DNA of 5,971 nucleotides, taken from Bacillota bacterium (GTDB taxonomy: Bacteria; Bacillota; Clostridia; Christensenellales; Aristaeellaceae). The stretch lies in assembly GCA_023415145.1 (NCBI GenBank), contig JAEZLW010000026.1:1-5971 (forward strand). Reading direction: 5' to 3'. Made by a program: the position numbers and the translations under genes. This document shows positions 1-5,729 of the stretch, in pieces (the first letter of the stretch is position 1; each line of letters begins with the position of its first letter). Below the pieces are notes generated by a model that was not told where the DNA came from, ran no database searches, and worked only from the letters and a program-made list of their open reading frames with translations.

Positions 1-438
1 CTCCTTCACTGCCAGGTGGGGGCCGGGACGACGGTGGGACCATTTGCATATCTTAGGCCCGACAGCGTCATCGGTGAAAAGTGCCGCATCGGTGACTTTG
101 TGGAGATCAAGAACAGCAGCATCGGCAACGGCACCAAGGTATCGCACCTGACGTATGTGGGCGACGGAGACCTGGGAAAAAATATCAACCTGGGCTGTGG
201 CGTGGTATTCACCAATTATGACGGCAAGCATAAACACCGGACCACAGTAGAAGACGACGCTTTCATCGGCTGTAATGTAAATCTTGTACCACCCGTCAAG
301 GTAGGCAAGGAAGCCTATGTAGCTGCCGGCTCCACCGTCACCGAGGATGTTCCCGAGGGGGCGCTGTATGTGGCACGCGCTAGGGGAGCCGTCAAAGAAG
401 GCTGGGTGCAAAAGCGCAAGGAATCCGGAAAGCTTTAA
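1..438 (+). CDS. glmU: GlmU, bifunctional UDP-GlcNAc pyrophosphorylase / GlcN-1-P acetyltransferase (3' end only)
   Basis: GlmU acetylates glucosamine-1-phosphate with acetyl-CoA and then couples the product to UTP, giving UDP-GlcNAc for peptidoglycan and other wall polymers in the cytosol. The window holds only the last 145 codons, which are the left-handed beta-helix acetyltransferase domain; the uridyltransferase domain lies off the left edge. Hexapeptide repeats of the type IGxxxxIG run through most of it. Residues matching the E. coli active site are visible: Arg in YLRPD, Lys in VEIKNS, the catalytic His in SHLTYVGD (codon at 145-147), Asn in INLGCG, and Asn-Tyr in TNYDGK. The distance from that His to the C-terminus (96 residues) is close to that in E. 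coli. The Cys in NLGCG and the ending AAGSTVTEDVPEGAL resemble Bacillus GlmU. The GTG at 16 is an internal valine codon, not a start, because the frame is open to position 1. TAA stop at 436-438. Confidence 0.96.
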   Translation, partial: LLHCQVGAGTTVGPFAYLRPDSVIGEKCRIGDFVEIKNSSIGNGTKVSHLTYVGDGDLGKNINLGCGVVFTNYDGKHKHRTTVEDDAFIGCNVNLVPPVKVGKEAYVAAGSTVTEDVPEGALYVARARGAVKEGWVQKRKESGKL

Positions 439-462
439 TCAAACGGAAGATAACCGCAATCA

Positions 463-495
463 TCGAGAAAATGGCGCTTGACGCTGTTTTCTCGA
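463..495 (+). promoter_or_regulatory. 14-pair RNA hairpin in the glmU-pth gap
   Basis: The arms at 463-476 and 482-495 pair along their whole length around a 5-nt loop (CTTGA), including two adjacent G-U wobble pairs (472-486 and 473-485). It stands 24 nt after the glmU stop and 12 nt before the pth ribosome binding site. No T run follows directly; the sequence continues AAAGGCG and then TTTTT at 503-507, so it is a poor intrinsic terminator. An RNA processing or mRNA stability element, or a weak attenuator between the two genes, fits better. Its function is inference; only the pairing is seen. Confidence 0.6.
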
Positions 496-507
496 AAAGG
501 CGTTTTT

Positions 508-513
508 GGAGGA
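508..513 (+). promoter_or_regulatory. Ribosome binding site fixing the pth start
   Basis: GGAGGA lies 8 nt before the ATG at 522. It decides between two in-frame ATGs: the upstream one at 471 has no such site, lies inside the glmU-pth hairpin, and would add 17 residues that do not look like Pth. The ATG at 522 gives the family-typical opening MFLIVGLGNPG. Confidence 0.85.
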
Positions 514-521
514 CAGCTTTT

Positions 522-1088
522 ATGTTCTTAATCGTGGGGCTGGGGAACCCGGGGGCCAAGTATGCGCATACCCGCCACAATGTGGGCTTTGACGTTGTGG
601 AGGTCATCAGCCAGAAACTAAACTTGCCCGTTAACCGTTCCAAATGCCAGGCCCAGGTAGGCGAGGGGGCATATGAAGGCCAGCGCATTGCCTTGTGCCG
701 GCCTCAGACATATATGAACCTGAGCGGTCTGAGTGTGCAAGCGCTGATGCACTGGTACAAGGTGACACCGGAAAACCTGCTGGTGATCTATGATGACGTT
801 GACCTGCCTCCCGGAAAGCTCCGGGTAAGGCCATCCGGCAGCCCCGGTACCCACAACGGCATGCGTTCCATCATAGGTGAGATCGGGAGTGAAGCCTTTC
901 CCCGTATCCGGGTGGGCATCGGCGACAGGCCGGAGGGATGGGAGCTTGCGGACTGGGTGACCTCACATTATGCCACAAAGGAAGAACGTCAGGTTGCTTT
1001 TGACGCTTACCTGCTGGCAGCCGACGCGGCCTTGTGTGTTGTGAAGGAAGGTATTGAAGCCGCCATGCGCAAGTATAACGGAAAATAA
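522..1088 (+). CDS. pth: Peptidyl-tRNA hydrolase
   Basis: Pth cleaves the ester bond of peptidyl-tRNAs released from stalled ribosomes and so recycles tRNA; it is a monomeric cytosolic enzyme, essential in most bacteria. The 188-residue product has the normal length of the bacterial Pth family. Signature segments are in order: GLGNPG with Asn9, TRHNVGFD with the catalytic His19, RPQTYMNLSG with Asn66, YDDVDLPPGKLR with Asp91 (matching E. coli Asp93), and THNGMRSI with Asn112. Thr stands where many orthologues have Gly in the GGHNG motif, a variant I recall from other clostridial-type proteins. The start at 522 is chosen from the GGAGGA site and the family N-terminus. The gene follows glmU after 83 nt and precedes mfd by 20 nt, an arrangement common in Firmicutes and consistent with one transcript. 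All active-site positions are intact. Confidence 0.97.
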   Translation: MFLIVGLGNPGAKYAHTRHNVGFDVVEVISQKLNLPVNRSKCQAQVGEGAYEGQRIALCRPQTYMNLSGLSVQALMHWYKVTPENLLVIYDDVDLPPGKLRVRPSGSPGTHNGMRSIIGEIGSEAFPRIRVGIGDRPEGWELADWVTSHYATKEERQVAFDAYLLAADAALCVVKEGIEAAMRKYNGK

Positions 1089-1108
1089 TACGAAGGGCAG
1101 AAAAAAAT

Positions 1109-4100
1109 ATGCGGCAAGCATTGTTCTCTGTGCTCAAGGGATGCGATTCCTTTACGAAGCTGCTGGACGGCGTGAAAAAGGAACAGGTCGTTTCTGTATA
1201 CGGCCTGTCGGAGGGACAGCGGGCTTATATAGCTTCCGCCCTTCACTTTGCCACTGGCCGGCAGGTGCTGCTGGTTTTGAACAATGAGCTTCATTCCAAC
1301 CGGACGGCGGAGGATGTATCCCAACTGTTGGATGGGCGCTGCGCCGCGCTGCCAGCCCAGGAGTTGGAGTTTGGGCGAGGTGCATCCAGCCATGAAAGCG
1401 CATGGCGGCGGCTGGAAACGCTTCACCGCGTATTACAGGGGGATGTGGACGTGCTTTGCGCCCCCGCCGAAGCGCTCATGAACCGGCACATGGCTCCAAG
1501 TACGTTTCACAAGGCCACCATCCGCCTTGAACCCGGCAAAAGCATTGATCCCCAAAAGCTTATCGAAAAGCTTATAAAGAACGGCTACGAGCGGGTAAAC
1601 ATGGTGGAGGGAAAGGGGCAATGCGCGTTGCGTGGCTCCATTGTGGATGTATATCCGCCCAGTGAGCCCAATGCAATCCGCATGGAGTTTTTTGATGACG
1701 AGGTTGACTCCATCCGCACATTTGACTGCATCACCCAGCGCAGTATGCTCAAATTGAAGGAAGCAGTCTTTCCGCCCGCTGCAGAAATACTGGTGGATGG
1801 CATCGACTGTGCCCAGGCAGCAGCGCGGATGCGCGCTTGCTTGATGCAGCGTACTGACGCGGCGGAAGAAGCGCCCAGGCTGTACAAGGAGCTGCCGCCG
1901 TTGCCGGAAGATGATGACGACGACCTGCCCTCCTTTTTTGAGGAACATGCACCAGCAGCAAAGCCTGCGCCAATGCAGCCGGGAACGGCGCTTCAGAGGC
2001 TGACAGCACAGAGCCATGACGATGCGGACAGGCTGGAAAGCGGATATCCTTTCCGAAGGATGCAAAACTGGGTTCATGTGCTATGCCCCGAGACGGTTTC
2101 GCTGATTAACTGGCTGCCGGAAGCCATCATCCTCATTGACCAGCCTGACCAGTTTCAGGACCGGATCAAGGGTAGAACGCTTCACTTTCAGGAAGATTTC
2201 AAAACCGCACTGGAGCGGGGCGAGGCCGTGGCGGCCCAGGCGGAGCTCTTGTTTGAATACGGCGATGTGCTGAATCATTTGAAGGGGCGCACCACCGTTA
2301 CGTTGTCAGACTTTCTACGTGGCATGGGCTCGCTTACGCCAAGCGTGCTGGTGGAGATGAATGGTGTCAGCGCTCACGCCTACCAATCCAACCTTCGTGA
2401 CCTTTCAGGCGACTGCCGGAAATGGAAGGCGGAAGGGTACTGCACCGCATTGCTTACAGGCGGAACAGCAAGGGGTAAGCGGCTGGAAAAGGCACTTTCG
2501 GAGATGGATGTACCCTGTCTGTTCACCGAGACGCTGGAAAACAACCTGATCATTGGGGAAATACTTCTCCTGCCGCTTACTTTGTCGAAGGGCTTTGTAT
2601 GGCCGGAGGCGAAGCTTGCCATCATTTCCGACAGCGACATCTACGGTGCAGGATACCGCAAAGCCCGCACCAGGCGCAACACCGGCGAGCGTATCGCCGC
2701 CTTTACCGACTTGAACGCCGGCGACTATGTGGTGCACGAAACGCACGGTGTGGGCATCTACCAGGGAACCATCCGCATTCAAAGCGAAGGCACCTACAGG
2801 GACTATTTGTACATCCAGTACCAGGGCAATGATAAACTATATGTGCCCACCGACCAGTTGGACAGGGTGCAACGGTTTATCGGCTCTCAGGGGCAGCCTC
2901 CGAAGCTGAACAAGCTGGGGGGTGGCGAATGGCAGCGGCAAAAAGCCCGGGTAAAAGCCGGCATCAAGGCCATGGCCTTCGATTTGCTTAAGCTGTATGG
3001 CAAGCGCCAGGCGCAAAAGGGATATGCCTTTGCAAAGGATACCATCTGGCAGCGCCAGTTTGAAGATAATTTCCCATATGAGCTGACGCCGGACCAGCAG
3101 CAAAGCATACAGGACATCATGCGTGACATGGAGTCCCCCATCAATATGGACAGGCTTTTGTGCGGCGACGTGGGTTACGGTAAAACGGAGGTGGCCTTGC
3201 GGGCAGCCTTCAAGGCCGTCATGGACAACAAGCAAGTGGCCTTCCTGGCTCCCACCACCATTCTGGTCCAACAGCACTACAACACCATTCTCAAGCGCTT
3301 TGCGGGCTTTCCCGTCAACTGCGATGTCTTAAGCCGTTTCCGTTCGCCCAAGGAGCAGAAGGAAGTGCTTGCCAACCTGAAAGAGGGAAAAGTCGATATC
3401 ATCGTTGGCACCCACCGGCTCTTAAACAAGGACGTAGCCTTTCGTGACCTGGGACTTTTGATCGTGGACGAGGAGCAGCGCTTTGGCGTGGGCCACAAGG
3501 AAATTATCAAGAACATCAAAAGTACGGTGGATGTGCTGACGCTTTCCGCTACGCCCATTCCAAGAACGCTGCACATGTCCATGGTGGGCATCCGGGACAT
3601 GAGCTTGCTAGAAACGCCGCCGGAGGAGCGCTTCCCTGTGCAGACCCATGTGCTGGAGTATGCCGACGGGCTGATTAGGGACGCTATTTTGCGGGAACTG
3701 GCAAGGGGCGGGCAGATTTACTTCCTGTATAACCGCGTCCGCTCCATCGAGCAGTTTTATGCGCGTTTGAAGCAGCTTGTGCCGGAGGCGCGGGTAGCCA
3801 TTGCCCACGGGCAGATGAAGGAAAATTCACTGGAAGACGTGATGATGGATTTTTACGATGGCACGTATGACGTGCTGTTGTGCACCACCATCATTGAAAG
3901 CGGCCTGGACATTCCCACTGCCAACACGCTGATCGTATTCGACGCCGACCGCTTCGGGCTATCGCAGCTTTATCAGCTTCGCGGGCGGGTGGGGCGCAGC
4001 AACCGGCAAGCTTACGCCTACTTCACCGTCCGGCCGGACAGGATGGTAAGCGAAACGGCGCAAAAGCGTCTGGCCGCCATCCGGGAGTTCACGGAATTCG

Positions 4101-4723
4101 GCGCGGGCTTCCGCATCGCCATGCGCGATCTGGAGATACGGGGCTCGGGCAATATTTTGGGGCCGGAGCAGCACGGGCACCTGAGCGCCGTTGGCTATGA
4201 CATGTACTGCAAGCTGATTGAGGAAACCATCAGGGAAGTGCGGGGCGACCTTGAGCCACTGGGCGATATAGAAACCCGCATTGAACTGAAGGTAAACGCT
4301 TTCCTGCCTGCGGATTACGTGCCCGACGAGCGTCAGCGCATGGAAATCTATAAGCGCATTTCTCTTTTGGAGGAGCGCGCCGGGCGTGAGGATATCGAGG
4401 AGGAGCTTTTGGACCGCTTCGGCGAAGCACCGGAGGCAGTGATTAATCTGCTGGACATTGCCCATTTGAAAGCGCTGTGCCGAAGGCTCGGCATCGTACA
4501 TGTATCCCATAGAGCCTTTTCCATGATCATGAAGCTGGAGGAAAATCATATACCCGATCCTTTGAAGCTGATCGACGCGCTATCCCAAACAGACAAGCGG
4601 CTTACCCTCTCTGCCTCCAAAACCCCGGCTTTGCTGCTAAAAGATGTAAAGCTGACGGTGGAACAAATGCTCCCTCTGACAGTAAAGCTTCTTGAAAAAG
4701 TCGTAGCACTGATACAGGCGTAA
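1109..4723 (+). CDS. mfd: Transcription-repair coupling factor Mfd
   Basis: Mfd is an ATP-driven DNA translocase that pushes RNA polymerase off or past lesions and recruits UvrA for nucleotide excision repair. The 1204-residue product is complete and slightly long for the family. Residues 1-250 form the UvrB-like module (ALRGSIVDVYPP; RMEFFDDEVDSIRTFD). The CarD-like RNA polymerase binding domain starts near 532 (GDYVVHETHGVGIY at 538; NDKLYVPTDQLDRVQ). The RecG-like motor follows: Walker A GDVGYGKTE with Lys692, DEEQ box 787-790, LSATPIPRT from 812, ESGLDIPTANT, QLRGRVGRSN from 956, then a TRG-type segment (FRIAMRDLEIRGSGNILG). The C-terminal autoinhibitory domain starts near 1055 (IELKVNAFLPADYVP). 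All ATPase residues are present. An acidic, then Pro/Ala-rich stretch at about 258-300, with Glu-Asp5 at 267-272, looks like a species-specific insertion. An AGGG 11 nt before the ATG gives a moderate ribosome binding site. TAA stop at 4721-4723. Confidence 0.98.
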   Translation: MRQALFSVLKGCDSFTKLLDGVKKEQVVSVYGLSEGQRAYIASALHFATGRQVLLVLNNELHSNRTAEDVSQLLDGRCAALPAQELEFGRGASSHESAWRRLETLHRVLQGDVDVLCAPAEALMNRHMAPSTFHKATIRLEPGKSIDPQKLIEKLIKNGYERVNMVEGKGQCALRGSIVDVYPPSEPNAIRMEFFDDEVDSIRTFDCITQRSMLKLKEAVFPPAAEILVDGIDCAQAAARMRACLMQRTDAAEEAPRLYKELPPLPEDDDDDLPSFFEEHAPAAKPAPMQPGTALQRLTAQSHDDADRLESGYPFRRMQNWVHVLCPETVSLINWLPEAIILIDQPDQFQDRIKGRTLHFQEDFKTALERGEAVAAQAELLFEYGDVLNHLKGRTTVTLSDFLRGMGSLTPSVLVEMNGVSAHAYQSNLRDLSGDCRKWKAEGYCTALLTGGTARGKRLEKALSEMDVPCLFTETLENNLIIGEILLLPLTLSKGFVWPEAKLAIISDSDIYGAGYRKARTRRNTGERIAAFTDLNAGDYVVHETHGVGIYQGTIRIQSEGTYRDYLYIQYQGNDKLYVPTDQLDRVQRFIGSQGQPPKLNKLGGGEWQRQKARVKAGIKAMAFDLLKLYGKRQAQKGYAFAKDTIWQRQFEDNFPYELTPDQQQSIQDIMRDMESPINMDRLLCGDVGYGKTEVALRAAFKAVMDNKQVAFLAPTTILVQQHYNTILKRFAGFPVNCDVLSRFRSPKEQKEVLANLKEGKVDIIVGTHRLLNKDVAFRDLGLLIVDEEQRFGVGHKEIIKNIKSTVDVLTLSATPIPRTLHMSMVGIRDMSLLETPPEERFPVQTHVLEYADGLIRDAILRELARGGQIYFLYNRVRSIEQFYARLKQLVPEARVAIAHGQMKENSLEDVMMDFYDGTYDVLLCTTIIESGLDIPTANTLIVFDADRFGLSQLYQLRGRVGRSNRQAYAYFTVRPDRMVSETAQKRLAAIREFTEFGAGFRIAMRDLEIRGSGNILGPEQHGHLSAVGYDMYCKLIEETIREVRGDLEPLGDIETRIELKVNAFLPADYVPDERQRMEIYKRISLLEERAGREDIEEELLDRFGEAPEAVINLLDIAHLKALCRRLGIVHVSHRAFSMIMKLEENHIPDPLKLIDALSQTDKRLTLSASKTPALLLKDVKLTVEQMLPLTVKLLEKVVALIQA

Positions 4724-4845
4724 GTGCTGAAAATAGATCTGGTCCTGCGTTCACAAGTGTTTTACTGGGATCATTCGCCTCTTTTGAAATATCTTCCATG
4801 TTTAATAAAGCTTGTTTGGCGCATAATACCGGCGAGGTGAAAGCA
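4724..4845. other. Spacer between mfd and the small ORF, no recognised gene
   Basis: No gene here is recognised. The + frame of the small ORF below stays open back into mfd without a good start, another + frame runs 38 codons from a GTG directly after the mfd stop, and on the - strand a frame begins at an ATG whose first base is 4799 (MEDISKEANDPSKTL) and runs into the mfd 3' end. None of these has a Shine-Dalgarno or a family match I know. A CATAAT at 4822-4827 resembles a -10 box, but I find no convincing -35 at 16-18 bp. The stretch could be an untranslated tail of the mfd transcript or decayed coding DNA. Confidence 0.4.
4834..4840 (+). promoter_or_regulatory. Strong Shine-Dalgarno before the small ORF
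   Basis: GAGGTGA is fully complementary over 7 nt to the usual 3' end of bacterial 16S rRNA and sits 5 nt before the ATG at 4846. It is a better match than the sites of pth or mfd. It is the main reason to take the short frame behind it seriously. Confidence 0.5.
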
Positions 4846-4923
4846 ATGAGGACTCAGACAAATTTGCAACACCTTGTCAATCTCCTGGAGTTCAACCCAA
4901 GTGTTTTTAGTCCAGGGGATTAA
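4846..4923 (+). CDS. Possible 25-residue peptide before the terminator
   Basis: I do not recognise this frame. It starts MRTQTNLQHL and ends SVFSPGD. It has no signal peptide, membrane segment or obvious run of one amino acid that would mark it as an attenuation leader. Support comes from position: a near-ideal Shine-Dalgarno at 4834-4840, an ATG start, and a TAA at 4921-4923 whose last two bases form the foot of the terminator hairpin. An inverted repeat (CCTGGA at 4884-4889, TCCAGG at 4911-4916) falls inside it. It could be a true small protein at the end of the mfd operon, a leader peptide, or the tail of a decayed gene, since its frame stays open upstream for more than 40 codons. No intact gene follows that it could control. 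Confidence 0.35.
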   Translation: MRTQTNLQHLVNLLEFNPSVFSPGD

Positions 4924-4960
4924 AGCAGAAGAGCGGGCGTAAGTCCGCTCTTCTGCTTTT
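4922..4960 (+). terminator. Intrinsic terminator at the end of the glmU-pth-mfd operon
   Basis: The arms 4922-4938 and 4943-4959 form 17 pairs, one of them G-U, around a GTAA loop of the stable GNRA type. The outer pairs are A-T, so the 3' arm runs into TTTT at 4957-4960 before the sequence turns to GACAGG. The U run is short, but the stem is long and GC-rich near the loop. On the other strand the 3' arm would lead into CTTTAATCC, so any leftward termination should be weaker. This is the only clear terminator between mfd and the rRNA promoters and should keep mfd transcripts from running into them. Confidence 0.85.
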
Positions 4961-4962
4961 GA

Positions 4963-5182
4963 CAGGCTTCCGTTTGTCGTAAACCCATACAGATCCGTTT
5001 TGGGTCAATGATCAAACGCGGCATCTTGGCGGTAAGCGGCGGCTGCGGCAATCACGCGCTGGAGGTCGCAGGGCTTTTTTAATCCGGATGCCATTCAACC
5101 GGCTGGCAAAGGTCTTCAGGAAATATGCAATCTGCTGAGGATACCACCTGTTTTAAGCTTTGGTACAAGAAGCTCGGATTAA
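4963..5182 (+). pseudogene. Frameshifted internal fragment of an anaerobic carbon monoxide dehydrogenase (CooS-like)
   Basis: Intact CooS is the Ni-Fe-S catalytic subunit that interconverts CO and CO2 in anaerobes. Here only about 70 codons remain. In the first frame, 5008-5079 reads MIKRGILAVSGGC and then GNHALEVAGLF before a TAA at 5080-5082. In the next frame, 5081-5179 reads NPDAIQPAGKG, then LQEICNLLRIPPVL and SFGT, to a TAA at 5180-5182. Joined, they follow the CooS order I know: KELIKxDIL, then TGC, AKAGLLNPEA, AGxGLxxVC and LGIPPVLHxGSC. One extra T in the six-T run at 5075-5080 explains the break. An upstream piece (ASVCRKP, near 4966-4986) may match VVGCNNPK. The GSC motif is degraded to GTR, so a cluster ligand seems lost. 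The N-terminal and C-terminal parts of the gene are absent. A relic of the related hybrid cluster protein is possible but fits less well. The match is from memory of the family. Confidence 0.7.
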
Positions 5183-5229
5183 CACTATAGTGAGTCTGAT
5201 TGAATTAATATAGTATAGTGTGCTGAATG

Positions 5230-5300
5230 GATTGCAACAAAAACTGGAAGCGAAAAAGTTTGATTACAGCATTGACATGCATACATTGCTGTGCTAGACT
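5230..5300 (+). promoter_or_regulatory. rRNA promoter P1 with conserved upstream block
   Basis: TTGACA at 5272-5277, a 17-bp spacer and TAGACT at 5295-5300 make a near-consensus sigma-A promoter; TGC at 5292-5294 adds an extended -10. Transcription should begin around 5306-5308. The block at 5230-5257 (GATTG, AACA, then CGAAAAA at its end) is shared with P2 and P3 and lies 14 bp before the -35 box. Its A run falls where the distal half of a UP element would bind the RNA polymerase alpha subunit. Confidence 0.88.
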
Positions 5301-5393
5301 ATCGTTCCTGCCCATTGGGGCATGAAGCATGATCGAACCGGTGAAGCTGACCTAAAAGGCGGTATGCGCCAGGGCGATATGCAATCGGTCAGC
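5301..5393 (+). other. P1 leader: 5' hairpin and long-range fold
   Basis: The start of the P1 transcript can form a 5-pair hairpin (TGCCC/GGGCA, 5309-5322, loop ATTG). It is followed by a larger fold closed by GCTGACC (5346-5352) with GGTCAGC (5387-5393), which encloses a small GGCG/CGCC hairpin (5358-5370). No start codon with a ribosome binding site is seen, so this is treated as untranslated rRNA leader. Both structures recur in the P2 leader. Confidence 0.6.
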
Positions 5394-5444
5394 ATGAGAC
5401 CTGCTAAATGCAATCTATCTAAATAGTACAATGTGCATATGATG

Positions 5445-5515
5445 GATTGTAACAAAAACAGGAAACGAAAAATGCCGAAATCGGTATTGACAAGCAAATG
5501 ATGCTGTGCTAGACT
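5445..5515 (+). promoter_or_regulatory. rRNA promoter P2 with conserved upstream block
   Basis: TTGACA at 5487-5492, a 17-bp spacer and TAGACT at 5510-5515 with TGC before it, in the same layout as P1. The upstream block is at 5445-5472. Particular to P2 is an imperfect dyad (5471-5488: AAT, CCGA, AA, TCGG, ATT in order) that overlaps the first two bases of the -35 box and could be an operator. Start expected near 5521-5523. Confidence 0.88.
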
Positions 5516-5606
5516 AACGTTCCTGCCCAACAGGGCATGAAGCATGATCGAACCGGTGAAGCTGACCTATAAGGCGGTACGCGCCGGGGAGATAAGCGCA
5601 AGGTCA
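5516..5606 (+). other. P2 leader: 5' hairpin and long-range fold
   Basis: The 5' hairpin is TGCCC/GGGCA at 5524-5537 with loop AACA: the same stem as in P1 but a different loop. The larger fold is closed by TGACCT (5563-5568) with AGGTCA (5601-5606) around GGCG/CGCC (5573-5585). The helix keeps TGACC/GGTCA, but its end pairs differ from those of P1, so pairing rather than exact sequence seems to be kept. It is untranslated as far as can be seen. Confidence 0.6.
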
Positions 5607-5658
5607 TCATCTGACTTGCTTCGCACAATTTATCAAATGAAACAACACACGTTTGATA

Positions 5659-5729
5659 GATTGAAACAGAAAATGGTAGCGAAAAAAGTCGAATTTGGTG
5701 TTGACAAGCAGAGCTGAACATGCTAAACT
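5659..5729 (+). promoter_or_regulatory. rRNA promoter P3, nearest the 16S gene
   Basis: TTGACA at 5701-5706, a 17-bp spacer and TAAACT at 5724-5729, with TGC at 5721-5723. The upstream block is at 5659-5686 and is again 14 bp from the -35 box. The start should lie near 5735-5737, about 140 nt before mature 16S rRNA. An inverted repeat (TATCAAA at 5631-5637, TTTGATA at 5652-5658) sits just upstream and is not present in the other two units. Confidence 0.9.

Noticed and set aside
16..438. GTG at position 16 as the start of a separate small hexapeptide-repeat acetyltransferase.
   Set aside because: The frame is open to the left edge, and the sequence with its active-site residues matches the C-terminal domain of GlmU, so the GTG is an internal valine codon.
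471..521. Upstream in-frame ATG extending Pth by 17 residues.
   Set aside because: The ATG lies inside the glmU-pth hairpin without a ribosome binding site, while GGAGGA stands 8 nt before the ATG at 522, which gives the family-typical N-terminus.
4602..4799. Minus-strand 65-codon frame starting MEDISKEANDPSKTL, codon-like in its part outside mfd.
   Set aside because: No Shine-Dalgarno, most of it is antisense to the conserved mfd C-terminus, and no known family was recognised. It may be decayed coding DNA but cannot be supported as a gene.
4724..4840. 38-codon GTG-started frame immediately after the mfd stop.
   Set aside because: No ribosome binding site other than mfd coding sequence, no recognisable protein features, and length within what chance gives.
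5035..5080. GC-rich stretch followed by TTTTTT (5075-5080) as a second terminator.
   Set aside because: No stem of useful length ends next to the T run, and the bases are better explained as the CooS-like reading frame with a homopolymer slip.
5323..5353. tRNA-like look of the leader (GATCGAACC resembling a T-loop).
   Set aside because: No acceptor stem, anticodon arm or CCA-side pairing can be built around it in either unit.
5294..5721. Two minus-strand frames (5294-5545 and 5509-5721) whose C-termini look homologous (both contain RSASPVRSCFMP).
   Set aside because: The likeness comes from the duplicated promoter-leader DNA read backwards. They have no ribosome binding sites, run against strong rRNA promoters and match no family I know.
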